Of a stretch of DNA of 64,000 nucleotides, positions 28,345-36,051 are shown one piece after another; positions within the stretch are counted from its first letter, which is position 1; the number at the start of each line of letters is the position of its first letter. The position numbers and the translations under genes were made by a program. The stretch lies in the NCBI RefSeq assembly GCF_041449215.1, contig NZ_JBGNFV010000001.1, positions 4,605,001 through 4,669,000 on the forward strand. Direction: 5' to 3'. This stretch comes from Roseivirga sp. BDSF3-8. Its GTDB lineage: Bacteria > Bacteroidota > Bacteroidia > Cytophagales > Cyclobacteriaceae. The notes below the pieces were generated by a model. That model searched no databases. It was not told where the DNA came from and saw only the letters and a list, made by a program, of their open reading frames with translations.

Positions 28345-29361
28345 ATGAAAGCGATAGGATTCAAAAAATCATTACCGATAGACCACCCGGATAGTTTTAT
28401 TTCGTTCGAAACAGATAAGCCTAGTCCGGAGGGTCACGACCTGCTGATAAAAGTAGCGGCAAACTCAGTAAACCCTGTAGACTACAAGGTCCGGCAATCG
28501 GCGGCAAAGGATAAGGAACTGGACAGCCCGAAGGTCATTGGCTGGGATGCGGTAGGCACCGTGGAAGCCGTGGGTGATAAAGTATCCCTCTTTAAGGTGG
28601 GTGACCGGGTGTTCTACGCCGGTGACATTACGCGTGGTGGCAGTAATGCTGAATACCAGTTAGTAGATGAGCGAATCACGGGATCTGCCCCTCAAAAGCT
28701 GAATGATGCTGAGGTCGCGGCCATGCCCCTGACGGGGCTTACTGCTTATGAGTCACTTTTTGACCGCATAAAGGTGGACCCGAAAAAAGACGAGGGAAAA
28801 ACGGTGCTGATACTCTCGGGTGCCGGTGGTGTTGGCTCTATAGCGATACAACTAGCCAAAAAGCTGGCAAATCTTACGGTGATAGCTACGGCTTCACGCG
28901 AAGAAACAGTGGACTGGTGTAAAAAAATGGGCGCTGACTACGTGATTAACCACCATGAAGACCTTACGGAAGAACTGAAAAAAACAGATCACCCTCAAGT
29001 GGATTACATCCTGGATTTTGTGGACCTGAAGGGCTACTGGGACACCATAGCGGAAGTGATAAAGCCGCAGGGACATGTGCTGTCCATTACCGCCAGTGAT
29101 GAACCACTGAACCTGAATGTGCTGAAAAATAAGAGTGTCACTTTTTCCTGGGAGCTGATGTTCACACGTTCTATGCACCAAACGGATGACATGGAACGCC
29201 AGCACGAAATCCTAAACCACCTCTCTCAACTGCTGGAAGATGGTACGCTGCAAAACACGCTTACTACTACGCTTGAGGGCTTCACTGTCGAGAACTTCAA
29301 GCAGGCTCATGAAAAGCTGGAATCGGGAACCATGATAGGTAAGCTGGTGATCTTATTTTAA
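28345..29361 (+). CDS. Zinc-type alcohol dehydrogenase / quinone oxidoreductase-like protein
   Basis: The 338-residue medium-chain reductase has an N-terminal GroES-like fold ('LLIKVAANSVNPVDYKVR', 'IGWDAVGTVEAVG') and a Rossmann fold with the NADPH-binding 'LSGAGGVGSIAIQLAKK' motif (about 153-169). The zinc-ligand cysteines of true alcohol dehydrogenases are absent, so it belongs with the zinc-independent quinone oxidoreductases (QOR; COG0604) despite the usual annotation as 'zinc-binding'. It probably reduces quinones or enones with NADPH. It is a single gene with its own terminator. Confidence 0.88.
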   Translation: MKAIGFKKSLPIDHPDSFISFETDKPSPEGHDLLIKVAANSVNPVDYKVRQSAAKDKELDSPKVIGWDAVGTVEAVGDKVSLFKVGDRVFYAGDITRGGSNAEYQLVDERITGSAPQKLNDAEVAAMPLTGLTAYESLFDRIKVDPKKDEGKTVLILSGAGGVGSIAIQLAKKLANLTVIATASREETVDWCKKMGADYVINHHEDLTEELKKTDHPQVDYILDFVDLKGYWDTIAEVIKPQGHVLSITASDEPLNLNVLKNKSVTFSWELMFTRSMHQTDDMERQHEILNHLSQLLEDGTLQNTLTTTLEGFTVENFKQAHEKLESGTMIGKLVILF

Positions 29362-29387
29362 TAGAGTAATTTGACGTCTAAAGTATT

Positions 29388-29422
29388 AAGGCCTGCACTT
29401 TCCCTGGAAAGCGCAGGCCTTT
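29388..29422. terminator. Bidirectional terminator between convergent genes
   Basis: AAGGCCTGC / GCAGGCCTT, continued by CTTTCC / GGAAAG after one mismatch, forms a near-perfect 16-position stem. It ends both the oxidoreductase and the leftward RNA-repair operon. Confidence 0.85.
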
Positions 29423-29444
29423 CATTTGTCATCCGAAGAAACTA

Positions 29445-32021
29445 TCACAACCGGGCGTCCACTTCCTCACTTTCCAGGGCAAGAACGCCGAAGGTACACT
29501 CATGTACCTTGCGTAGCGGTTCACGGGCTACGAATCGCTCGAGGGATTCGATCCCTAATGCAAATTCGCGGAGAGCAAGCGAACGCTTCCTGCCGAGGCT
29601 CCGGTTTTTGAGAGCCTTCATGTTATCCTGCAGGGTATACTCCGGTCCGTAAATGATACGCAGATACTCCCGCCCGCGACACTTGATGGCAGGCTGCACG
29701 AGGCCCTTTTTACCACGGGCAATAAAGTCAGCAGGCTTCACTACGATGCCCTCCCCTCCTTTTCCGGTGAGCTCCGTCCACCACTGAATCAGCGCTTCGC
29801 AGGCTGACTCATCGGCGAGGTTTACCACCTTATACGGAGTGGCAATGATCAGGCCCGGGTCTGCCTCACTTAGGTTACGGATGGCCTCCATGTGCCACTG
29901 GTGGGGTTTGTCCGTATGGACCTTGCCCTCGGTTGCGAGTACATGGAACGGGGCGAGCCGGTAATCATCCAGGCTATTGACCGGCCAGCAGTAATGCCTG
30001 TAGGCCTGTTTGTAGTCTGTGATCATCGCCTGCCGGGTTCGGTAGCTGCTCAGTAACTCCTCTACTCCAACCAGTCCACGGATTTGCGCGTCCTCCAGTT
30101 CCGTAATGGCGTGGCTGAGTCCCTGACTGGCAGAAGCTCCCACCGCAGCATACTGGTCTTTGATGAGGGCCTGCGCTTTGGCTGACCATGGCATAAGCTC
30201 GGCATCCAGGCACACCCAGTCCGTGTCCATCTGCTCCCAGAAGCCTGAAGCGGTAAGTGCTTTACGGATACGCGTTATGAAGGCTTCTTCCAGTTGGTTA
30301 TCGTTAAAGAAGTTACGCCCGGTACGCGTATAGCATATGCCGCTGCCACCGTTTTCGAGTCCAAAGCGTTCGGCTACTGTTGCCTCATTTTTGCAAATAA
30401 TGAGCACCGCCCGTGACCCCATGTGCTTTTCCTCACAGACTACCTGGCCTATGCCCTGGCTGCGGTAGTACTGCAGTGCTTCCGCCGGGTGTTCGAGGTA
30501 CTCCTCCGCGTGGCTCGTTTCTGAGGGCGACATGGTGGGTGGCAGATAGATCAGCCACTTAGGGTTAATGGCAAAACGGCTCATGACTTCCAGGGCCGCC
30601 ATGCTGTTCTCTTCCCGCAGGGTGATATTGTTCCGTAGGCGCGTACTAATGATGCGTTTTCCGGTAACGTCCCCGATGTCCAGCAGGTCATCCGCTTCAT
30701 GCTGATGCGAGAGGCCCGCCCCCTCCGGTTGAAGGGGCCTGGCAGGCTCCTGGTACACACGCTGTGCAGGTACTGCTACTAACTCCTGCTCCGGGTAGCG
30801 TAAGGCAGTAAGCTTACCGCCAAACACACAGCCGGTATCTATGTCGATGGTCCGGTTGAGCCACTGGGCTTCGGGTACAGGCGTATGGCCGTACACTACC
30901 ATGGCCTGCCCGCGGTATTCCGAGGCCCAGTCGTGCCGAACGGGCAATCCGAACTCGTCGGTCTCGCCTGTGGTTTCACCATACATACAGAAAGATCGTA
31001 CTGCAGCGCTCCCTCGACCCTGCATCTCTTCTTTTAGCCCGGCATGGGCAACTACCAGGCGACCCCCATCCAGTACGTAGTGGCTGACGAGCCCATAGAT
31101 GAAGTCACGCACCTGGCTTTTGAATGCATCGGACTCAGGAGCAAGCTGCTCCACCGTCTGTTCCAGTCCGTGACGGATCTGTACGTTTTTACCGTTGAGG
31201 TACCTTTGCAGCTTCATATCATGGTTGCCTGGCACACAAAGTGCGCTACCGTCATTCACCATGCTCATCACCAGCCTGAGCACACCGGGAGAATCAGGCC
31301 CGCGATCTACCAGGTCACCGAGGAAAATCACCTGCCGCCCTTCCGGGTGGCTTACGCTATAACCAAAATTGCTTTCATCGGTGAAGGCTTCGCGTATTTC
31401 GTAGCCCAACTTTACTAATAGCTCTGTAAGTTCGGTATAGCAGCCATGCACATCGCCGATGATATCGAAGGGTCCACTAAGCTCTTTTTTGTCATTATAG
31501 AGCTTCTCCCGGTGGATGGTGGTGAGGGTTTCCACTTCCTCCACAGATTTCAGAACATGAATGTGCCTGAAGCCTTCTCTTTTCAGCGTCTTGATGGATC
31601 GTCTGAGCTGTGAGCGCTGCTGCGTGATCACATGGCGGCTCAGGTCACGATCCTCTCGGCTGGAGTTGCGTACTCGACATACCTTTTCAGGGATATCGAG
31701 TACGATAGCCACAGGCAGGCAGTGATGCTCACGGGCAAGTGAGAGAAAAGGTCTGCGGCTTTCAGACTGTGTATTGGTCGCATCCACTACGGTAAGCAGG
31801 CCGCGCCGGAGGCGTATAGTGGCCAGGTGGTTCAGTAGTTCAAATGCATCACCGGTGGCTTGTTGGTTATTTTCATCATTAGACACCATGGCACGGCACT
31901 GGTCGGATGAGATCACTTCATACGGTCCGAAGTGCCGGCGGGCAAAGGTGGATTTTCCGGAGCCGGATATCCCCACGAGTACCACCAGGGAAAGCTCAGG
32001 TATAGAAATCTCGGTTTTCAT
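29445..32021 (-). CDS. pnkp: Polynucleotide kinase-phosphatase-ligase (bacterial RNA repair, Pnkp)
   Basis: The 858-residue protein contains three enzymes in order. The kinase has P-loop 'GISGSGKST' (17-25) and phosphorylates 5'-OH RNA ends. The metallophosphoesterase has 'GDVHG' (189-193), 'GDLVDRG' (235-241), 'GNHD' (265-268), 'HAG' (326-328) and 'GHT' (378-380), and removes 2',3'-cyclic or 3' phosphates. The C-terminal ligase-like adenylyltransferase has motif I 'EKHMG' with the nucleophile Lys532. Length and order match bacterial Pnkp, which needs Hen1 to seal RNA. Its start overlaps the end of hen1 by four bases. Known role: repair of tRNAs cut by ribotoxins, with Hen1 adding a 2'-O-methyl mark. 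Confidence 0.95.
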   Translation of the reverse strand: MKTEISIPELSLVVLVGISGSGKSTFARRHFGPYEVISSDQCRAMVSNDENNQQATGDAFELLNHLATIRLRRGLLTVVDATNTQSESRRPFLSLAREHHCLPVAIVLDIPEKVCRVRNSSREDRDLSRHVITQQRSQLRRSIKTLKREGFRHIHVLKSVEEVETLTTIHREKLYNDKKELSGPFDIIGDVHGCYTELTELLVKLGYEIREAFTDESNFGYSVSHPEGRQVIFLGDLVDRGPDSPGVLRLVMSMVNDGSALCVPGNHDMKLQRYLNGKNVQIRHGLEQTVEQLAPESDAFKSQVRDFIYGLVSHYVLDGGRLVVAHAGLKEEMQGRGSAAVRSFCMYGETTGETDEFGLPVRHDWASEYRGQAMVVYGHTPVPEAQWLNRTIDIDTGCVFGGKLTALRYPEQELVAVPAQRVYQEPARPLQPEGAGLSHQHEADDLLDIGDVTGKRIISTRLRNNITLREENSMAALEVMSRFAINPKWLIYLPPTMSPSETSHAEEYLEHPAEALQYYRSQGIGQVVCEEKHMGSRAVLIICKNEATVAERFGLENGGSGICYTRTGRNFFNDNQLEEAFITRIRKALTASGFWEQMDTDWVCLDAELMPWSAKAQALIKDQYAAVGASASQGLSHAITELEDAQIRGLVGVEELLSSYRTRQAMITDYKQAYRHYCWPVNSLDDYRLAPFHVLATEGKVHTDKPHQWHMEAIRNLSEADPGLIIATPYKVVNLADESACEALIQWWTELTGKGGEGIVVKPADFIARGKKGLVQPAIKCRGREYLRIIYGPEYTLQDNMKALKNRSLGRKRSLALREFALGIESLERFVAREPLRKVHECTFGVLALESEEVDARL

Positions 32022-33412
32022 TGTTCTGTCAGGTTAAAAATGGCCATTTGTGAGGGGGCTCCTACATTTTCTGCCTCCTCTCCTACCGGCATGATGCGGG
32101 CCTGGTAGCCGTAGGTGTCGCAGACATGGTCTACCCAGATGCTGAATTCCTCCCTGCTCCACTCAAAGCGGTGGTCGCTGTGGCGTAACTCCCCGGCACT
32201 CAACTGCTCGAATACTTCGTTGTAATCACCGTTTGGTGTAGTGAGCACGACTGTCCGGGGTTTTGCATTAGCAAAAACCACGCGTTCGAAGGCTGGTAAT
32301 CTGTCTGTATCCATGTGTTCTATAACTTCTATCAGGGCGACGGCATCGTATCCGGCAAGCCTTTTGTCACGGTAGGTAAGGGCGCCCTGAATGAGGCTGA
32401 TGCGCTCTTTCAATCGCGGAGCCATCTCATCCATATGCAGGCGTTCAGCGGCCTTTTGCAATTCGCGGGGGGAGACATCCATGCCTAATATGCGGGTAAA
32501 CTGCTTTTCCTTAATCAGCAGACGCAATAGCTTGCCATCTCCGCAGCCCAGGTCGGCTACTGTACGGGCACCGGAATCCTTTATGGCTTCCAGGGCTATT
32601 CGCAAGCGCTGATCGTGGAGTCTTTCCCTTTTTTCTTTGATAAGGCTGTTCTCATACTCATCCGGAGTATCTTCCTCCGGCTCTGTCAAACGATTCATTG
32701 CACTGCGGGTCAGTCCGCCAAGGCCTTTCAGGTACCGCCGTGTGATCTGTTCTTTTTCCGGATGGTCTGGCAGCCAACTATGCCCTTTTTGCAATAGCTT
32801 CTCTACCTCCCGCTCACTGACCCAGTAGTGCTTATGGCTATCCAGGGCAGGTATGAGAATGTAAAGGTGTGAGAGCAGCTCGTGCAGTCTCTGGCGGCCC
32901 CGTAGTGCTACCGTATAGTAGCGGCTTTCGCCCCACTCCTGTACTTCTTTATCCAGGGGGTGGCGCAAGACGGATACGGTATAGCCAAGAGGCTCAAATA
33001 GCCTGCGGATAAGCCCCTCACCGCCTTTTGGCGCGGGCATAACTGCAATAGTGACCTCAAAGGGCATTACTTCATCCACCAAATCCGGCCGCTGGCTGCA
33101 GGTGCCATTCATAGCTGTGGAAAAGGCACGGGCAATGGCGACACTCATGTATGAGGAGGCCACATAGGGACGGTCATTGACATATTGGGCAAGGGCAAAG
33201 TCGGTATTTTCCCGCTTCTGGCTTCTGATGTATTCTATCGGGTTAATGTCCAGGAGCAGGCATACCGAGCAGGCGGACTCGTCGGCCACAGGGTAAAAGA
33301 TGTGGGCCTGCCCTGCGGTAAGTTTTACTGACTGCATACGGTCAGGATGCTTGTGCAGCAGGTAGCTCAGGTCCCTGGCTCCCGGTCTGTCTGTAGTTAT
33401 TTTTAGTAGCAT
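32018..33412 (-). CDS. hen1: 3'-terminal RNA ribose 2'-O-methyltransferase Hen1
   Basis: The 464-residue protein has an N-terminal bacterial-specific domain (about 1-240), which in known systems binds and activates the Pnkp ligase. A SAM methyltransferase follows, with 'VADLGCGDGKLL' (285-296) and the metal site 'EVIEH' (Glu362, Glu365, His366) plus His414 in 'HSDHRF'. These are the four metal ligands characteristic of Hen1. It methylates the 2'-OH at the 3' cut end before ligation, protecting the repaired RNA from being cut again. It is the second gene of a leftward operon (gene at 33446, hen1, pnkp). Confidence 0.95.
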   Translation of the reverse strand: MLLKITTDRPGARDLSYLLHKHPDRMQSVKLTAGQAHIFYPVADESACSVCLLLDINPIEYIRSQKRENTDFALAQYVNDRPYVASSYMSVAIARAFSTAMNGTCSQRPDLVDEVMPFEVTIAVMPAPKGGEGLIRRLFEPLGYTVSVLRHPLDKEVQEWGESRYYTVALRGRQRLHELLSHLYILIPALDSHKHYWVSEREVEKLLQKGHSWLPDHPEKEQITRRYLKGLGGLTRSAMNRLTEPEEDTPDEYENSLIKEKRERLHDQRLRIALEAIKDSGARTVADLGCGDGKLLRLLIKEKQFTRILGMDVSPRELQKAAERLHMDEMAPRLKERISLIQGALTYRDKRLAGYDAVALIEVIEHMDTDRLPAFERVVFANAKPRTVVLTTPNGDYNEVFEQLSAGELRHSDHRFEWSREEFSIWVDHVCDTYGYQARIMPVGEEAENVGAPSQMAIFNLTEQ

Positions 33413-33445
33413 GTTCTTGTTTCAGGTAAAGTTTTTTTCAATTGC

Positions 33446-34021
33446 TTATTTACAGATCTTCCACCATGGGTGGGTTGGTGCCGGCACTTTTACCGGAGCT
33501 GCAGGTTCAGGGTGTTCTTCTTTTTGTACCGGCCCGGGCTCAAAGTCTCTCATGTGCATGCCCGGGTTTGGGATAAGGGCTTCCTGCAACTGGGCCAGTA
33601 AGTCAGCTGCTTCCGACCGGATATCTTCCTGCAGGGCTTCCTGAGAGTGAGAAGGCATCATGTTATCCTCTGCAAAGGCATAATAGAAGTAGCCGTGATT
33701 AGTGAGGAAGGGATACTCTTCACTCAAGGTGTAATTGATCTCGTGGAGTATTTCCTCTGACGGCTCTTTCCTGCCAGCCAATTGATTCAGGTAAATACCT
33801 ATCTTCCATTCATTATAATGAGGGGTGGTAAATAGGGACCTGAAGTGATGAAGAAATGTCCGGCAGGCTCTTTTCTGATTGTAGTTAAATGAAAATACCT
33901 CCAGAATAAACTCATCATCCATATGTACCGCCAAGGCTTGCCGGTATAGCCAGCATTCAAAGGTCTTGAGGGAGATGATCCCAAGGGCCACCTGGTACAT
34001 TCTTTCTATTAGTAATTCCAT
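33446..34021 (-). CDS. Unknown protein leading the RNA-repair operon
   Basis: The 191-residue protein is not recognised. The N-terminal two thirds is mostly alpha-helical and rich in aromatic residues ('ISLKTFECWLYRQALAVH', 'FILEVFSFNYNQKRACRTFLHHF', 'YPFLTNHGYFYYAFAEDN'). The 'xxFExWLY...LxxFxxNY' pattern resembles small helical proteins often annotated as immunity-like, but this is only a pattern match. A proline-rich linker follows (about 160-180), ending 'HPWWKICK'. It lies 33 bases before hen1 on the same strand, so it is probably translated from the same mRNA. This makes it a candidate partner, regulator or substrate-recognition factor of Pnkp/Hen1. Confidence 0.6.
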   Translation of the reverse strand: MELLIERMYQVALGIISLKTFECWLYRQALAVHMDDEFILEVFSFNYNQKRACRTFLHHFRSLFTTPHYNEWKIGIYLNQLAGRKEPSEEILHEINYTLSEEYPFLTNHGYFYYAFAEDNMMPSHSQEALQEDIRSEAADLLAQLQEALIPNPGMHMRDFEPGPVQKEEHPEPAAPVKVPAPTHPWWKICK

Positions 34022-34142
34022 TATTCTGTCATCCTTTTCTTAACGATACAAAGGTGGAGAGGTACTGCGCAGTCTTTTTGCGTAGTGGGTGTAATGAAAA
34101 ATTTTTACGAAAAAAAACTTTACGACTGCCGTCGCCTTATCT

Positions 34143-35318
34143 TCACAGTACCTCTTTTCCCTCTCCCGGCAGCAGGCGATAATACGTTTCCTTTTCTATC
34201 ATTAAGCCCTCTGAGTGTCCTGCTGGCCAGTAATACTGGTAATCTTTTGGGTGCTTTACATCTATGGCCATCACCTTTTCATTGTAGTAAGTGGTTACCT
34301 GCCCCTGCAGGGTGTGACCGACGACTATGGCCGAACCGCCAAACTTCTGCAGTACGGCATCTATTTGTTCCTGCTCCAGGTCATCCTTAAAGTACCCGCG
34401 GTACCAGCAGGGCCCTGTTTCGTTAGAGGTGAGAAACTGTTCTGCTCCTGCACCCGGTTGTGGGTAGTAGCGCTGGTAGTAGTTTTTGCGGATGAGGTCA
34501 TTTATCTTTTGCAGGTCCAGGTATTTATAGTTTACGAGGTCAGGGTGCAGGCCGCCGTGGGTAAATAGGATGCCGTTGATGCGCTCCACGGTGTTTTTGG
34601 AAGACATCCACCGGCCAATGAGGGATTGCGGGCTGTACAGGTCGTGCTGCTGCCTGCCCAGTAATGTAGCTGCATTAAAGTACTTTGTCTCTGCCGCATA
34701 GTAGTCGCCGTGCATATTCTTCAGCTCATGGTTGCCTATGATAAAGTGGACCTTCCCTCCTGCCGCACGGGCGTCCTGCTCCAGCTTATATATGAACCAC
34801 AGCACTTGGGTGGTACTGTAGCCGCGGTCTACAAAATCGCCCAGCAGCACGAGGTGGCCCCTGCCAAAGGCCCATTGCAACTCCCGGTCTATCACTCCCG
34901 CCGATATAAGGATGTCTCGAAAGGCCTTGTACCCGCTCTCAATGTCCGATACGGCAAAGATCGCCTCGCCGTCATCGTAGCTCACGGGAGGGTGGTTAAA
35001 GGTACTTTGCAGCCGGAAGCTGAAACGGGTAGAATCCAGTGGAAAAAAGCAGGTGGCTTGGTAATCGGCGTCTGCGGCTACCTCATTGGATTCCGTATAG
35101 AATCCCTGCTCACGATTGCCCGCCAGGTAGTTTACACTTAACGTAGAGTCATTTTTATAGAAAATATAGGGGCCGTCGTGGTTTACATGGTAGCCGGTTT
35201 CATTATCCCAATAGTGTATACTGGCATCGATAGAGAGGCCGAGGGTGATTAATATAAACAGCAACAGCAGAACGGTAAGGCCCAAGTGCTTGAGATAGCG
35301 TAATACTCTTTTCTTCAT
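34143..35318 (-). CDS. Membrane-anchored calcineurin-like (PPP-type) metallophosphoesterase
   Basis: The 391-residue protein has one N-terminal transmembrane helix (about 11-32), a beta-rich region to about 115 and a metallophosphoesterase domain. The motifs are 'FAVSDIESGYKAF' (first motif), 'LGDFVDRG', 'IGNHE', 'THGG' and 'VVGHT'. The first motif is DxE instead of the usual DxH, so one metal ligand is changed. Similar 'SDIEGN' motifs occur in Bacteroidota relatives, so this is probably a family variant and not a loss. The catalytic domain likely faces the periplasm. It lies 121 bases upstream of the RNA-repair operon on the same strand, which may be incidental. Confidence 0.82.
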   Translation of the reverse strand: MKKRVLRYLKHLGLTVLLLLFILITLGLSIDASIHYWDNETGYHVNHDGPYIFYKNDSTLSVNYLAGNREQGFYTESNEVAADADYQATCFFPLDSTRFSFRLQSTFNHPPVSYDDGEAIFAVSDIESGYKAFRDILISAGVIDRELQWAFGRGHLVLLGDFVDRGYSTTQVLWFIYKLEQDARAAGGKVHFIIGNHELKNMHGDYYAAETKYFNAATLLGRQQHDLYSPQSLIGRWMSSKNTVERINGILFTHGGLHPDLVNYKYLDLQKINDLIRKNYYQRYYPQPGAGAEQFLTSNETGPCWYRGYFKDDLEQEQIDAVLQKFGGSAIVVGHTLQGQVTTYYNEKVMAIDVKHPKDYQYYWPAGHSEGLMIEKETYYRLLPGEGKEVL

Positions 35319-36051
35319 GATGTGTTTTGTTGGTCATTTTGGCGCAACGTAGCCTCGTACTTTTGCCTTTAAAAAATAATGTGACCACCTGCGGGGAGAG
35401 GGGGATAAACAACATACCGTACTTGTCATAGCCAGCAGGTTACACCTTCCCTCCTTCGATAACAGAGGAGGGGCCCGGCACTCAGGGATGCAAAATGCCA
35501 TAGAGCTTTACAGGCTGGGCCCGAAGGGCCATAGGCGTCAGGTAATAAACCAATCAATAACCAGGCATTAGCACTACACTTACTATTAGCATACTACTAC
35601 CAGGTTACGTACCTGACGGCACTGGTATGGGGTTGGGCTGGTATTTCTACAAAGGTTGTGGCTCGTGTGTGAGTCCCACCCACCCACCCTGGCGTTTATG
35701 CCATCGTTCCATAGGCATTCTTCTGTGCCTGGGCGTCTTGTGTGACGCCCGCTTATATGCAAGCCCAGGCAGATAGGAAATCCGGTACTTAGGTTGATGG
35801 CTAAGGGGGCCCCTCAGCGGGCTTTATTTACAGCACTCATGCCGTTCGTCACGCTAGGCCTGGTTGTTGACCAGGTTCTTAGGTGCCCCCTCCCGTGTTT
35901 GTGGCGGATGACCTGTATCGTGAGGGGTGAAATTTGAGTGAAGCGGCCGGGCATGGTTACCAGGCTCACCAATACCTCAGGTAAACGGTGGGCGCCAGAT
36001 TCATTAGCATTCCCTGAACTTTCGGCTTATTTTTGTCCTTTATAAGCCCGT
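35319..36051. other. Long structured non-coding region
   Basis: Over 700 GC-rich bases with no credible ORF. It contains several dyads: CCCTCCT ... AGGAGGG (about 35449-35473), and a 9-bp perfect stem TGCCTGGGC / GCCCAGGCA (35726-35771). Inside that stem, GGGCGTC / GACGCCC offers a competing fold. There is also CCTGGT-TGTTG-ACCAGG (about 35859-35875). A 12-base word CGTTCGTCACGC (35843-35854) recurs at 38720 with further similarity downstream. It precedes a radical SAM gene and could be an RNA leader or decayed repeat elements. Confidence 0.45.
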
